Positions 1 to 11,553 of a DNA stretch of 64,000 nt are shown piece by piece. The stretch covers positions 62,001-126,000 of the forward strand of contig JAEMWC010001578.1 in NCBI GenBank assembly GCA_016490735.1, given 5' to 3'. The DNA comes from Pachyseris speciosa (lineage: Eukaryota > Cnidaria > Anthozoa > Scleractinia > Pachyseridae). A program made the translations under genes and the position numbers. Below the pieces are notes generated by a model, which was not told where the DNA came from, searched no databases, and worked only from the letters and a program-made list of their open reading frames with translations. The number at the start of each line of letters is the position of its first letter. The stretch's first letter is position 1.

Positions 1-200
1 CTGACTCCACCAAGAAAGAAATAGAAATTGCCTAAAATGAAACTGTGTATATTTGCTCCAGACATGTAATTGTTGTGTTTTTATTTTTAAAACCTTGAGT
101 AGAAAACTTTTAATTAAACCAGTTTCATTTTCATTTTTCTTTGTCTCAGTGTCATCACAAAGTGGAGCAAAGAAAACTAAAAATGAAACTGGTTTGACAA
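1..200. repeat. Left copy of a 160-bp terminal direct repeat, with hairpin
   Basis: Bases 1-160 match 15208-15376 in the same orientation, with small differences (for example a longer T/A tract in the right copy). Together they bracket the P-element-like/YqaJ region. Within this copy, about 117-144 and 170-197 form a hairpin whose arms read AAACCAGTTTCATTTT and its complement. The window edge cuts the left side, so the true boundary is unseen. It could be a terminal repeat of a 15-kb element or one unit of a segmental duplication. Confidence 0.6.
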
Positions 201-835
201 TTTTATAACCAAAATCAAAGGGAGGGGATCGAGGGGGATCCTAGAAAAAGTGACAGGTGTGCTCCAATGTGCCTGAACCGAAACAGAATTAAAATCTGTG
301 ACTCAGAACCACTTACAATCATTACGTTTAAACCCTTTCTTCTCTTCTCTTTTCTTTATAATTTTCTTTCCTTTTGTATTGATGTCTGTGGTGTGGCAAA
401 AAAAATTAATAATAATAATAAACAACAAACAACAAAAACTAACCTGATCATAGAGTTTACTTTAGTGCCTTTCCGGCGAAAGACTAAAAGCCAAACAAAA
501 GTTTGTTGGAAAGACTATTTTAGTTCGTTTTAAGGCTTTGTTTTAAAAATTCTGATGAGCACTCCATCACTTTTATGTGGGAATCCCGCCCCAAGAGTAT
601 AAATCTTTGTGAATGGCAGAGGGAGTATCAATAAAAATCCTCAAAGAAAAGAAATACATTTGAAGTTGAAATTCTAAACTAAACAAAACAAAACAAACAA
701 GCAAAAGAACTCTTCCTTAAGAGAGTGGGATTGGTAGGCAACACAATACAATTTTTAAATGCCTTGCAGTATAACACTCAATGACAGCAAATTTTCACAA
801 AATTCTGTTTTTGCAAAAGTATTTCTTTTTACAGG
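201..835. other. No recognisable gene
   Basis: AT-rich sequence with short A and AAC runs. I see no conserved coding signal; the short open frames have no recognisable composition or motifs. Confidence 0.5.
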
Positions 836-963
836 CGGTAATAAATGCACAACTGCGAGGATCATTCTTCATTTGATTTCATTTTCTCAGTTCATATGTG
901 ATTCATACATCATTCACACTCATTTCTTTCATGGGAACATAAGAACCCATAATTGACCTGCTT

Positions 964-994
<31 letters not shown>

Positions 995-1180
995 CAGAGC
1001 ATCGCACTGGTAATCGCGAGGTCACGGGTTCAAACCCTGTTGAAGTCCTGAATTTTTTTCAGGCTTCTTTTTGCAACTGCATAAATTGCGTTCACAACTG
1101 CGAGAATCATTCTTCACTTGATTTTCATTTCTGCAGTTCATATGTGATTCATTTCAAATATCATTTACATGATGGACTTT
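836..1180 (+). mobile_element. tRNA-derived SINE with duplicated tail
   Basis: Bases 975-1048 form a tRNA-like head: acceptor arms GGCTTCA/TGAAGTC, an A box (TAGCTCAGTTGG) and a B box (GGTTCAAACCC). The anticodon loop position reads CTGGTAA (GGT, threonine type). The anticodon stem does not pair (TCGCA against TCGCG), so a working tRNA gene is unlikely. The tail after it, starting CTGAATTTTTTTCAGG, includes an 'ACTGCGAG..ATCATTCTTCA..TTGATTT' block at 1092-1125. The same block also precedes the head at 852-882, as in a head-to-tail SINE pair with the first head lost. This matches the general plan of a tRNA-derived SINE. Confidence 0.75.
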
Positions 1181-1299
1181 GCAGTCAACAACAACATCTT
1201 GAAGAAAGAATCAGAACTGAATACATTTATGCTGAATGCAGTAAATCAACTTAATTTGGCCCACAATAGCAATAGCCCCACCAAACCAAAAAGTATAAG

Positions 1300-1910
1300 G
1301 TGGGACACATTAATTTAACTATCAAGCTGGCAGTAGCCTTTGCAGTTAAATGTACACTGAAAGGCTACATGTATGAGGCAGTTAGAAAGTGGCTACCATT
1401 ACCTTCCTGGAGACTTGTTAAAGGGTACTGTATGGCTGATATGAACACTGATCCAGTTGACACAAAAATCTCGAGCTCTGTTGGAAGAAAATGCAAACAA
1501 GAAGAGATGAGATGGACATACATGATGGTATCAGATGGTGCAGAAGAACAGGGAAACTCATAGGGTTTGAGAACTTAAGTATTCCCAAAAAGTATGACTA
1601 TAATGTTGAGGAGTTATGCAATGATGATTTTGAGGAATCCCTGGTGACTTCAAATGGTAATGATAACCATGCAGTCCAGGAAAGCAGTGATGAAGATGAG
1701 GAGTACTTTGATGATGAAGGCAACAGCTACTATGAAGAAACTGAAAAGGGGACAAATTTACAAAAGACTGTAAGGCAAATATGTCAGTTTCTCCTGACCA
1801 GCCTTGAAGGGGATTTGCCTGACCAGTGGCTTCATTCCCTGTCTAGTGTCACTGCCGAGAAACTTGATAAGAACATGCTATGGCCATTAATAAGTGCGAG
1901 CACTGGATAA
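1300..1910 (+). pseudogene. P-element/THAP9-like transposase, central fragment
   Basis: Two overlapping frames (1300-1563 and 1491-1910) read as one protein with a frameshift near 1520-1545. The first gives LTIKLAVAFAVKCTLKGYMY and a WRLVKGYC segment. The second gives DGIRWCRRTGKLIGFENL, which resembles the 'xGxxYxxxTGKLxGFxxL' core of P-element/THAP9-type transposases. An acidic stretch (SSDEDEEYFDDEG) follows, then a C-terminal part without known motifs. The matching C-terminal domain lies at 7.5-8.25 kb on the same strand, so the two were probably one gene. The frameshift and the 5.6-kb gap suggest decay. The family call rests on motif memory only. Confidence 0.5.
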
Positions 1911-2264
1911 AGTTTCAAATGGTAATATTATTATTTCTTATGGGGTGTGTGATTTCCATGGAGGGCCATGGAATTCAAAGTGTTTCGGAAAGTCACTTTA
2001 TAAGGCCCACCTGATCTCTTGTCAATCAAATAATATAATTATGTTCTGTTTAATGATCAAATGTATAGTACATAATAATAGAGTTAAAAATACAAATAAT
2101 TATTAAATAACAATATATAATTATAATAAGAACCTTCCCAGAATCCTTTGCAGCTGGAAAATCGTCAAACCCAAATAACTTGGTCAGTTTGAGGGCAGCA
2201 AGACCCCACGTTGTCTAGAAATAAGTCTTACCATAAACTAATTATTGTACAAGACTAAGGGCGA

Positions 2265-2285
2265 TGACGTCATTGGTCACGTGAC
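2265..2285. promoter_or_regulatory. Composite CRE plus E-box-like site, copy 1
   Basis: TGACGTCA, a full palindromic CRE/ATF-type site, is followed after four bases (TTGG) by TCACGTGAC, which contains the CACGTG E-box. The same arrangement recurs at 2556. Regulatory function is inference; the pair could simply belong to a repeat. Confidence 0.35.
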
Positions 2286-2555
2286 TTTGCTCACAAGTAC
2301 GTTTTTGCTCGCTGTGACGAAATTATTTTGTTATTGAAAAAGCAGTCAACGTGGTTGAAGCACAATGGTGTGAGCCATTTCGGACTGCCCGGGTACCGAA
2401 CAAAATATAAATATTAAGGAAGGTATATACAATTTTCAAAAAGTGGGAGTCTGGGCACAAGTGCTATCTCGCGTTGCATTAAACACGAGGAAACAAAAAT
2501 TTGGATATTGGTAGATATTTTTATGAAATATACATTTTTGTCATTTTTAATGTTG

Positions 2556-2576
2556 TGACGTCATCGGTCACGTGAC
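2556..2576. promoter_or_regulatory. Composite CRE plus E-box-like site, copy 2
   Basis: Identical to the site at 2265 except for one base in the spacer (TCGG). The two elements also occur separately downstream, TGACGTCA at 4528-4535 and GGTCACGTGAC at 4669-4679, about 140 bases apart. Confidence 0.35.
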
Positions 2577-5530
2577 CAGAACGGACCGAAGTTTAATATT
2601 CGCTCTAAAAGTTTACTAAAACCTTTCTCCAAGAATATTTTTAAGCGAAGTTGTAGTTTAATAAATAGTGTTTTAAAAAATGGCCATGATTACTTTTTCC
2701 TAAAAAAGTGCGGCAGTAGAAAATCTAACTGAAAAGTTTGTCAGCTTCCAGCTCAACAACCATTTGAGGTAGGAATAAAAGAAAATTTTGCCTAAGGCTT
2801 GAGAGTATGCTCTTTATGATGGCGTTGTCAGTTACTTCTAATTTCAATTGCTTTTGACGAGGATCGATGTTTAAGATGTTTTTCAGAGGAGAGGGCCTGG
2901 AGGAAAGAACGAAAACGAGGCTATACTTTCGCGCGCTTTTTGTTCACTGCGACGCCGCGCCACAAAAGGTTAGCTAGAAAAAAAATTCCAAGGACTGGAC
3001 AACGGACTGGACTTGCATTTTCTTTAAACGGAACTTTTGACGACTTTTTAAATTATTTTTTTTTATGGCTGCTGTCTGCTCAGGGACAATGTATACTTGA
3101 GAAGGTAAGTTGATACAGATAGTTGTTGCTGTTTGTTAAAAAACAAAACAAAAAAAAGCGCGTTTGTGGTATACTTAAATGCACGTCCCACCTAAAAAGT
3201 GTTGTTTAATTCTTGAAATTATAAAACGTAAACTAGAAGTTGCAGCAATGCGAATGAAATCAAATTAATGCTAACATTAAATGAAACAATTAAAGTTGCT
3301 TAAGGCAACCGATGCAAGCTCAGTAATTTTATTAAATACGATATTTGAAGGTTAAAAACGTATCTTAAAGGGGCAGTGTCACGCTATTCTACCATCACTT
3401 TAAAAAGCTTAAAACTGCCAATGCATCAGTGGAAACCTTAAAATAATTGTTTAGTTTTGTTGCCAAAGACTGTAGTACTGCATTGACACCATAAACATGT
3501 GTATTCCATGTAAGATGACAAGGATGGAAATGGATTGAAATTTGAAAAAACTTGCCAGTTTTTTCAAAATTTTAAGCTGTGCATTGAAAAATCACCAAAA
3601 AAATTATTATGGTTAGCTCTTCTTGCTAAAATTTCATTGGAATTCATCTTGTTGATTCTGTAGAAGCATTTTTTGCACGATAACAGATAAAAGGCAGTAA
3701 TTTTGGCAGAATTGAACCCAAAACAGCTCCTTTAAACAGTGACGGAATAAATGATTACTTTATTTTCAACCGGAACTTAAAACGTTACCTTCATTCGCAC
3801 AGACATCAAAACTTTATTTTATACTGTCCATGAACTAAATTCCCTATTACAATTATAACAAAGTGTACAATAAAGCCATTATTCAAAGTATTGGCCTAAG
3901 AAAAATAGTTGCGCATCAACAAATACTGGAACAGTTCGTGCTTTCAAATGGATTACCCTAATAAATTACACGATTCCGACACAAGTTTAATTTGAGTGGC
4001 GAAACATTTTGTTGTATCTGAAAAATTACTGTACGACAAAAAACGTTTTCACAGAGGTTGTAATGCATGGGGGTTCACATAATTTAATTCAATTTTATAA
4101 AGCTAAAAATTGTATGTCAAAGATTCAGCAGAAACAGAGAAAAGTTTTAAAATCACGGCTGTTTGTGCGAGTTCGTGTACGTGCGCGCTAAACGCGGAAA
4201 GTACCGAAGCTTAATTGCCAAGGGATTTTTGCGGACTGTATTTGTAAAACACAGTTTTTCAGTGTTTTTGCCACTGTATTGGTGCAACGTGAGAAGAGGT
4301 CAACATGTAAAATTAATAAATTGCTATTGCGCATGCGTAACTTGCCCCAGGCCCCAACCGCGCCTTAGAGAGAAAAATCCCTAAGACTTGGAGAAAATTA
4401 TGTGAAGTTCCGATTTTTTTTGCCAATCGGAGATATTCCAGCCTTCTTTACAAGCCTACGTAAGCAATTGTTGTTAACGTACATAACTGCAACGATAATA
4501 ATGAAATGGTATGAATTTGCGTGCTTATGACGTCATAAATCTCAGAAAAATGCGAATTTCCAAAAATCGATACGTAGAGTTTTGCACCTTTTCGATTGTT
4601 AACCATTGGCACCATTTTCGATATTCAGAAGTGTACGCCACTCGAGTTTTAGGCCTTTTTCTGTTCTGGTCACGTGACTTACCAAATATGGTTGTGCCTC
4701 GAAAAATCTTGTAAACCTTTTTGATTGTAAAAACATAGCCAGACAGCTTGCCTGTGCAAGTTAGGGTTTCCAAGATATGAGCGTTGGGAACTTTCCATAG
4801 CAACAATGTTAGCTCATTTTGTAGTTAATTAGTCCCCCTTAATAACTCTGAAGACGTCAAGTACTTAAGTTTATGTCAAAACCGACTAAGAACCAGTCGA
4901 AAAAAAACAAAGAAAGATTAGCAAATAATTGTTTTAATAGATTTGGCAGTTTTACAAAGTGTTACGCTTCTGGTTTGTGGCACCTATTTACAATGGTAGT
5001 CTGAGGAAAAACCTTTTTACAACAATGTTTAAATTATAAGCTTAAGCTTACGGTAAATTTCATTTGAATCTATTTTTTAAATTGAGGGGAAATTAAAATG
5101 TAATTTGCTATAAGAATGGGTCCAACACAGAAATCCTGAAAACCTTCTTCACAAACAAACTGACGATAAACTTGAAAACCAAATTTGAGAGTAGGCTTAA
5201 CTTCTTGCCGAGTCATACAAAAGTTGGGCACATAAACAAAGACAACGCTTATCTGGCTTATCGGTTGACCGTAAGTTTTTTGAAGAAAACGACTAAATAA
5301 AAGGTCAACGGTAAATACCTTCTCCAATCGTCGAAAAGGCTACATCGGGCCACTGCGTAAATCGCACATCCTTCGTCTTTAGTCATGCTCAAAGCACAGC
5401 GGGAAAATTTATGTGTTGTCGAATGCAGTCGCGGCGCGAATACAATCCCTTTCACAACGCTTTAGATACATCCAAAAAGCCGTCCATCAAGCCTTGATAT
5501 AATTCTTCGCAGAGTGGCCAGTTAAAAATA

Positions 5531-5945
5531 TTTTCACAGTCTAACACATCTTCAGGTGACCTAGTCGAAGTGGCGGAAGGAGAGTGGAGTCGAACGAGGT
5601 ATCGCACAGCGTTGACGTGGACGTCGTTAATCCACTGACTTGATCTAAAGTTTTATGCTTCGGACTAGAAATTTCCATTACTTAGTTGAATTTGAGGGCA
5701 AATCTCCCATTTGGCGACCTTTTCAGCTTTTCACCACAGCTCTTTCACCACACAAATCTTTTCACAGTCTAACACATCCTCAGGTGACCTAGTCGAAGTG
5801 GCGGAACGAGAGAGTCGAACGAGGTATCGCACAGCGTTCATGTGCTCGTTAATCCACTGACTTGGTCTAAGGTTTTATGAGACAGGATGAACCAAATTTC
5901 AAAATCATTTCACCGTTTTGAATGTAGTTAAGCTTCGGACTAGAA
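5531..5945. repeat. Duplicated ~140-bp block
   Basis: The block starting TTTCACAGTCTAACACATC (about 5531-5670) recurs at about 5759-5945. Both include 'GGTGACCTAGTCGAAGTGGCGGAA', 'AACGAGGTATCGCACAGCGTT' and 'CTTCGGACTAGAA'. The second copy has a short insertion before the last block. It is a plain tandem duplication with no coding signal. Confidence 0.8.
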
Positions 5946-6962
5946 CCACTTTCACCACAGCTACAGCGCTGTCGCAAGCAAACCGTCGCTTCGTTTCAGA
6001 AGGTCGATTCACTTTCTGTGATTGGTTAAACAAAATGACGTGTGAGTCGCGAGGTGTGGAGAATCTACGATTCGATGACAAACATAGCGGGCAATGTCTT
6101 CCTTCGTAATTTTAACCAAACAAAAAAAATTGCAAAACATTTAATTTTTGCTTTATCGTGAACAAAAAAAACTGTCAGAACAAGAGCGGATAGGCGTGTT
6201 TTCAGAGCATCTCTCTCAACTAACACTTGTGATTTCTGGTATGAATGAATTAATATGCAAAAACTAAAAAAGGTAAAAATAATAAAGAAAAATTGTCAAC
6301 TATTTTCCCAAAGAAGTACAAATCATGACTTGCCTCGATCCAAGCCCACTCATAATAAATATCCACAACAATATGAATACAATCTTCCGTCTGTACAACA
6401 TTTAACCCCAAATTTCAATACAACCAATTTTTTTTTTTACATTTATTAGTAAGCTCTGGCTTGCTGGCTCAGCAACAAATAACTTTCAAAACCATGAGAA
6501 GTTAAGTGAGTGAAACAATGTCTACAAGGTCTAAATAATAAGTCAGTAGTGCATGAATGGGTGGGGCAGGGGTTCTGAACCTTCAACTGATTGTACTTTT
6601 TTCTTCTGGTTCTACCCCTTACGTAGCAGTATCTACTTATGTCGTAACTTTGTTGCAGAGTCTAACAAAATTGCAAATTCATCACAACTTATCATTGTTC
6701 TTACCACCTTGGGAATGCCACCTTGGGAATGCCACTTTTTTGGTAGCCGCTTCAGTACACGTCTATTATTTCTATTTCTGTATTGTAACCGTTTTCTCCA
6801 TTTTTACTTTGCTTCAGTGTTGCCCCTGAAGAAGGTTATTCATGTCTCGCCGTAATATATGGCATTAAAAGTTACCCTTTTCGACCATCATTTTGTTTCT
6901 TTGCCTTATATCTACCTTTTTATGGGATATATAATTATATATTGTTATTTCCGGTTTCACTT

Positions 6963-6963
<1 letters not shown>

Positions 6964-6997
<34 letters not shown>

Positions 6998-6998
6998 T
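6964..6998. repeat. (TAA)n microsatellite
   Basis: About eleven perfect TAA units. Confidence 0.95.
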
Positions 6999-7507
6999 GT
7001 CTGCTTATATTTTGGTCTTTGTTGTCGCTGCTGTTGTTGCTGCTGATGATGAGTTGCTCTTTTCTTTTTGTTTGTTGTTGGTGGTTGTTTGTTTGTATAT
7101 TTTTTTTGCTTTTCCTTTGCTAAGCTTGTCCTGTTTAGATTTGTTGCTTGGTTCAGTATATCTCTAACATACCTTAATTTATATACATGTAATTTTCTCC
7201 TGTGCATTAGTCCTAAAGCTCTACAAACATTTCCTACATTTCCTACTATATCCCAATAAAGCTCAGTATCATTTCTTCGTTTACTTAAAAGTAGGTGGTG
7301 GTCAACTAGAAAACCTTCGCTACTTTGACCACCACACACATTTTATAACCTGTACTGTAATTATTTTACCTTGTAATTATCTGTTGTAACTATACTTTTC
7401 TCTCTATGTTAATTTTAAGTAAATAGTGTGAAATAAATGAACCTGAACCTGCTCTCCCTGGGTGACTACAAACCCAGTGACTGAAGGTTATATCCACTGT
7501 ATTTCAG

Positions 7508-8251
7508 ACTTCCCACATAATTATGATCAAGAAACTGAGAAATTTTGTTTTCAATCAAAATTACAAATTGAGGAAAGATGGAAAGAGCATCTCATGGGAT
7601 CATATAGTTGCTGTACCAAAATATCTTGATACTAAAATTTCTGATAAACATGTACTTTTGGATGGCAGAACTAAAATGAAAGTCAAATATGCAAGGGAAC
7701 TGCTAAGTGAAGAAACCAGAAGCACAAGGAAGAGGAGTGACCTTCCTTTTACGCTAAATGAAACTGAGCAGCCTCGTGCCTATATCAGAATGTGCAACAA
7801 GCTTTTCAAGACAATGAACACAACTACTCTTGATGGGGCATATATGAAAGACCTTATAGCTGTCTTGCGCTGGTTTCAGACATGGTTTCACGAGATTAAC
7901 AGAGAGTCACAGCAATGTCGAGGTTACAAATCTTCAAGTTCTGTATGGCAACAGTTTATACCCCACAAAACCTATCAAGATCTGTTGGTGATGATCAGAG
8001 GCATCATTGGCACAATAGGGTACATTAACATAAACTACCCTTACATCAATGTGGCTCCAAAAAGTATGTGTCAAGATGATGTTGAGAATTACTTTTCCCT
8101 CATAAGGCGGAGAGAAACATCACCAATAGTCCAAAGCTTCTTTGAAATAAGAATGACCCTTGTAGCTGGCTTTAACATAACAAATGAACTTGGCATGATG
8201 GAAGGTTCATCATCCCTGCATACATATATGATGTTCCAGCTTTGCAAATGA
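7508..8251 (+). CDS. P-element/THAP9-like transposase, C-terminal exon
   Basis: The open frame follows a good splice acceptor (TGTATTTCAG at 7498-7507); the first methionine is at 7523. The protein starts MIKKLRNFVFNQN, like the 'PHLIKxLRN' region of P-element-type transposases, and a DFPH reading is available one frame off just upstream. Near residues 185-200 it reads QDDVENYFSLIRRR, which resembles the 'QDxxENFFSxIR' signature of the catalytic-domain end of this family. At 242 residues it is only the C-terminal third to half of a usual transposase. It probably belongs with the fragment at 1300-1910. The frame itself is intact, but the parent gene looks broken. Confidence 0.6.
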   Translation, partial: TSHIIMIKKLRNFVFNQNYKLRKDGKSISWDHIVAVPKYLDTKISDKHVLLDGRTKMKVKYARELLSEETRSTRKRSDLPFTLNETEQPRAYIRMCNKLFKTMNTTTLDGAYMKDLIAVLRWFQTWFHEINRESQQCRGYKSSSSVWQQFIPHKTYQDLLVMIRGIIGTIGYININYPYINVAPKSMCQDDVENYFSLIRRRETSPIVQSFFEIRMTLVAGFNITNELGMMEGSSSLHTYMMFQLCK

Positions 8252-8520
8252 AGCAAGGTGAAATGCGATTGACAAGGGAATCAACAACCTACAAACATAA
8301 CAAGGCTGTGAGAAAGGAGCAATATCTTAGTAAGTAAAATTAGAGCATCACTAAATTAAAGGCCTCAACTAAGTCTGCTCATCAAACTCATGTGACAAGT
8401 TTGCCAACATAATTATTATTCCATTGAGCCAAATCACAAGAACCAACTTATCAATCAATGCCATGCAATTGTGCAAATTATTGATCCGATCCTGCTTTAC
8501 CCAAGGCATTACTTAACAGA

Positions 8521-9078
8521 ACAATTCAGACAATTGAAGCTTTGAAAGATGCTAATAACAAGGAGATCTTCACAAACTTTAACATTTTGCTAGACAGAAA
8601 TATAAGATCTAACTTTAAATTGCCTGGGTTTTGTGAAAAGTCATACATCACAGCTGAGAATGGAGTACTTGAAGATGATGCTGTGTATTCATGGTGGACA
8701 GCTTTGACCAGCCTCATATGTGGTGGAAGTGAGGGAACAGAAGAGGCCATGTTTATGTACATAACAAATTTTCTGAAGAGATGATGTACAAAGGATGTGT
8801 TAATTATAAGCCCCCCTTCAAAAACTCAAAGGCAACAAGACAGTGTATCACAGATAAAAAGGGCATATCAAAGAAAGACTCACAACAGAAAGCACAGCCA
8901 AATGATGTATGTCTTAGGGGTCGGTATGCTGGGTCACTGGGCAAAAGATTGTACCTATCCTCCACAGCCTGAATGGTTAGCAAACCAAACCTACTTTAAG
9001 TGTGGATGCCTGGGTAATCTCGCAGAATACTGCAAGTCCAAAAAAATGGTTACCAGTAGGTCCAAAATCTCTCAGTAA
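8521..9078 (+). pseudogene. Transposon protein fragment with zinc-knuckle-like motifs
   Basis: Two frames (8542-8784 and 8797-9078) read through each other with a shift near 8785. The first encodes DANNKEIFTNFNILLDRNIR and WWTALTSLICGG, with no family I can name. The second includes LGHWAKDC (8928-8951) and CGCLGNLAEYC (9003-9035), which look like two eroded CCHC zinc knuckles of the CxxCxxxGHxxxxC type. It is downstream of, and on the same strand as, the P-like transposase, and upstream of the YqaJ-like fragment. It was probably one of the accessory proteins of the same element. Confidence 0.45.
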
Positions 9079-9392
9079 GCCACTAGAAGACCTAATTAAT
9101 TTTGCCAAACATACCTAGTTAGTTCACTTCCAACTGTAAACTTGAAAGACCAGCAGACCTATAAGATGTTACAAGAAGCTGACCACCTCAAGTATCTGAC
9201 CAGAGAAATTATCTGAAACAGAGAACAGAGAATGATTTCAGGAAAGAAGAAAGTACATTAATGCAAGCAAAATGGGTACAGTGTTAGGCTTCCATGGAGA
9301 GAAAGAATTTGCACTATACTGGTCTACATGTACTTTGCATGGTATGAGTTCCGATTCTGTTAAAGCACCCAGCAGCATAATGCAAAGTTGTC

Positions 9393-9393
<1 letters not shown>

Positions 9394-9460
<67 letters not shown>

Positions 9461-9461
9461 C
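9394..9461. repeat. (AAT)n microsatellite
   Basis: About 22 AAT units, lying at the tail side of the first minus-strand SINE copy, as expected for a SINE 3' tail (ATT on the SINE strand). Confidence 0.95.
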
Positions 9462-9488
9462 TTTATTTACCCTCGGCAGTATTTATAG

Positions 9489-9786
9489 CACAAAGGCTAG
9501 TGGGGCCGAGCAAATACAGAAACAAATAAAGTCAGATTAAATCAACTCAACTCAACTCAAATCAAATGAAATCAAATCAAATGTTGGTTTTTGGGGAGAG
9601 GGGAAAACCGGAGTACCCGGAGAAAAACCCCTCGAAGCAGAGTAGAGAACCAACAAACTCAACCCACTTATGACAACGAGTCCAGGAATCGAACCCGGGA
9701 CACATTGATGGAAGGCGAGCGCTCTCACCACTACGCCAACCCTGCTCCCTGTTCATGGAGTGGGGAACAAGAATGTGAAGATAATG
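9489..9786 (-). mobile_element. tRNA-derived SINE, first of a tandem pair
   Basis: On the minus strand the head reads GTTGGCGTAGTGGTGAGAGC (A box) followed by CCCGGGTTCGATTCC (B box). The body has a GGGTTTTTCTCCGGGTACTCC stretch and the tail runs into TTGATTTGATTTCATTTG repeats. The copy is repeated head-to-tail with a period of 298 bp. It interrupts the reading frame region between the zinc-knuckle and YqaJ-like fragments. Confidence 0.8.
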
Positions 9787-10084
9787 CACAAAGGCTAGTG
9801 GGGCCGAGCAAATACAGAAACAAATAAAGTCAGATTAAATCAACTCAACTCAACTCAAATCAAATGAAATCAAATCAAATGTTGGTTTTTGGGGAGAGGG
9901 AAAAACCGGAGTACCCGGAGAAAAACCCCTCGAAGCAGAGTAGAGAACCAACAAACTCAACCCACTTATGACAACGAGTCCAGGAATCGAACCCGGGACA
10001 CATTGATGGAAGGCGAGCGCTCTCACCACTACGCCAACCCTGCTCCCTGTTAATGGAGTGGGGAACAAGAATGCGAAGATAATG
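9787..10084 (-). mobile_element. tRNA-derived SINE, second of a tandem pair
   Basis: Nearly identical to the copy just before it (for example 'GTTCATGG' against 'GTTAATGG' near the head). The junction between the copies is exact at ATAATGC. That points to a tandem duplication of a resident SINE rather than two separate insertions. Confidence 0.8.
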
Positions 10085-10129
10085 CTACAGTAACCTACTT
10101 GGACTAACATTGGCCAAACAAATCCTTAC

Positions 10130-10898
10130 ACTACAGTACATGAGACTGGCTTGTGGGTGATCAGTCAGAAAGGTACAGAGATAATTGGTTGCTCTCCCAA
10201 TGACCTAGTGGAGATGCACAGTACAGGTACAAAGCCAACAAGTGGCCAAGGCATAACTGAATATAAATGCCCCTTTAAAGGGGGTTTTCCTTGCCATTAT
10301 AAGACTATTCCTCCATCATATTATATTCAATTGCAGCTAAATATGTGGGCCACAACCAGCTTATGGTGCCACCTTAAAGTTGTATGGACCCGAACACAAC
10401 AAGGATATACAGCTGTACTTTGTCCAAAGAGATGATCAGTTTTTAGATAACTTGCTGAATGTAACTTTCCATCATTACTGGAACTTGATAACAAAACCAG
10501 ATAATCCTCATCCTATGTTACTTGATCTGATAATGGAAGCTGAGAAAAAATTTAGAGAGATCATAACAGTTACAGAAATACCATCCTTGCGTTCAACATC
10601 TTGTCTTGACCAACTATCACAGTTTTCACCGCAAACTGGTGACTCCTTAGTAAAGAAAGAACAAACTGGAAATAGAAAAGTGATGCATTGTTCAAAATGC
10701 CACAAGTTGCTAACAGTTTGCAACAAAGACAACTGGGAAGAAAAACACAAAAGCGCTTGTGGATCGTCATCATTTAATGCAATAATTTCTTCAGTGGTCA
10801 CAGCAAATGCAACACCAAGTAAAGATGTGTTCTCTTCATTCAGAAATGGATCTGAGGGGATATTCCAAATTCCTGTCACCAAGATGCTTTACTGGTAA
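10130..10898 (+). pseudogene. YqaJ-like (PD-(D/E)XK) nuclease fragment
   Basis: Frame 10151-10435 gives LWVISQKGTEIIGCSPNDLV, then ITEYKCPFKGG and IPPSYYIQLQLNMW. These match the plan of lambda-exonuclease/YqaJ-type nucleases: a 'GxSPDGLV' strand with the metal-binding Asp, an 'ExKCP' strand, and a 'YxxQxQxQM' helix. The Asp position reads SPNDLV, so the active site may be altered. The sequence continues one frame over (10380-10898: YGPEHNKDIQLYFVQRDDQF), then a CxxC...H-type cluster CSKCHKLLTVC. Two frames mean at least one frameshift near 10380. YqaJ nucleases occur in phages, large DNA viruses and some eukaryotic transposons; here the context suggests a transposon. Confidence 0.55.
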
Positions 10899-11540
10899 TT
10901 CTCAATGAAATTTTCAAGAGAAATCCACACTTCCTTAATTCAACTGGAAGCACTGAGTCACAGTGCACAAATTGTTTAAGCATGAAAAGTTTCATGAAAG
11001 CAAAATGATGCTATGGGAATGGTTACAAAACAGAACTGATAATGGAAGAATGTACTATCAATGGCATAGGGAAACAGTGCTCCCTTGAGGCAATCTTACC
11101 CTCCATCAGGCATAAGCTTACTGAAATCAAAAGTAAGTTTCTAACTATAAATATTAAGACAAGCAAAAGATACTTAAATTAAGCTGATCTCCAACACCCA
11201 ACAAATTAAAGGAGATATCCAAGGCAACATTTAGAGTAGTGGAGGAGAATTTCCTTTCTGAAGACAGGCTTTTTATCAGTAATAGTACCAATCCTATTAA
11301 TCTAACGAAACATTTTCAGTGGTATGTAGCCATTAAGGGTATAACTTGGACTTCCGCATCATGCAGCAAAGTAATACAGTGTAAAAGACCTGTACTCGTT
11401 TTGGCAGTCTTACTTGGTCAAAAATCGTACTATATGCCACACTCTGTGATAGGAATTGATGGTTTTGGTTTAAATACCACTCTGGCGAGTAGTGATCCCA
11501 TTCCAACTGGATTTGTAGCGATTCATAGCCAAAACAGGCT
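10899..11540. other. Non-coding or eroded element sequence
   Basis: Short frames only. Frame 11239-11553 is in phase with the LINE frame that follows, separated by one TAG at 11551-11553, but shows no recognisable domain. It might be the eroded 5' part of the LINE. Confidence 0.4.
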
Positions 11541-11553
11541 CAACAGAACGTAG

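Larger units (their letters stand above)
1911..7507. other. Long stretch without a supported gene
   Basis: This stretch lies between the two P-like transposase fragments, so it may be intron or later insertion. It holds two copies of a TGACGTCA/CACGTG composite site, a duplicated block at 5.5-5.95 kb and a (TAA)n tract. The CCTGAAGAAGG stretch near 6825 and the 'GAACCTGAACCTG' end near 7440 resemble retroelement 3' ends. The open frames here are short, and none shows a recognisable domain. Confidence 0.5.

Noticed and set aside
975..1048. tRNA-Thr (GGT) gene
   Set aside because: The acceptor, A box and B box are good, but the anticodon stem has three mismatches in five pairs, and SINE tail sequence follows. 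It is a SINE head.
3368..3740. MITE starting GGGGCAGTGTCACG
   Set aside because: No convincing inverted partner was found; the ACAGCTCCTTT stretch near 3723 pairs only weakly.
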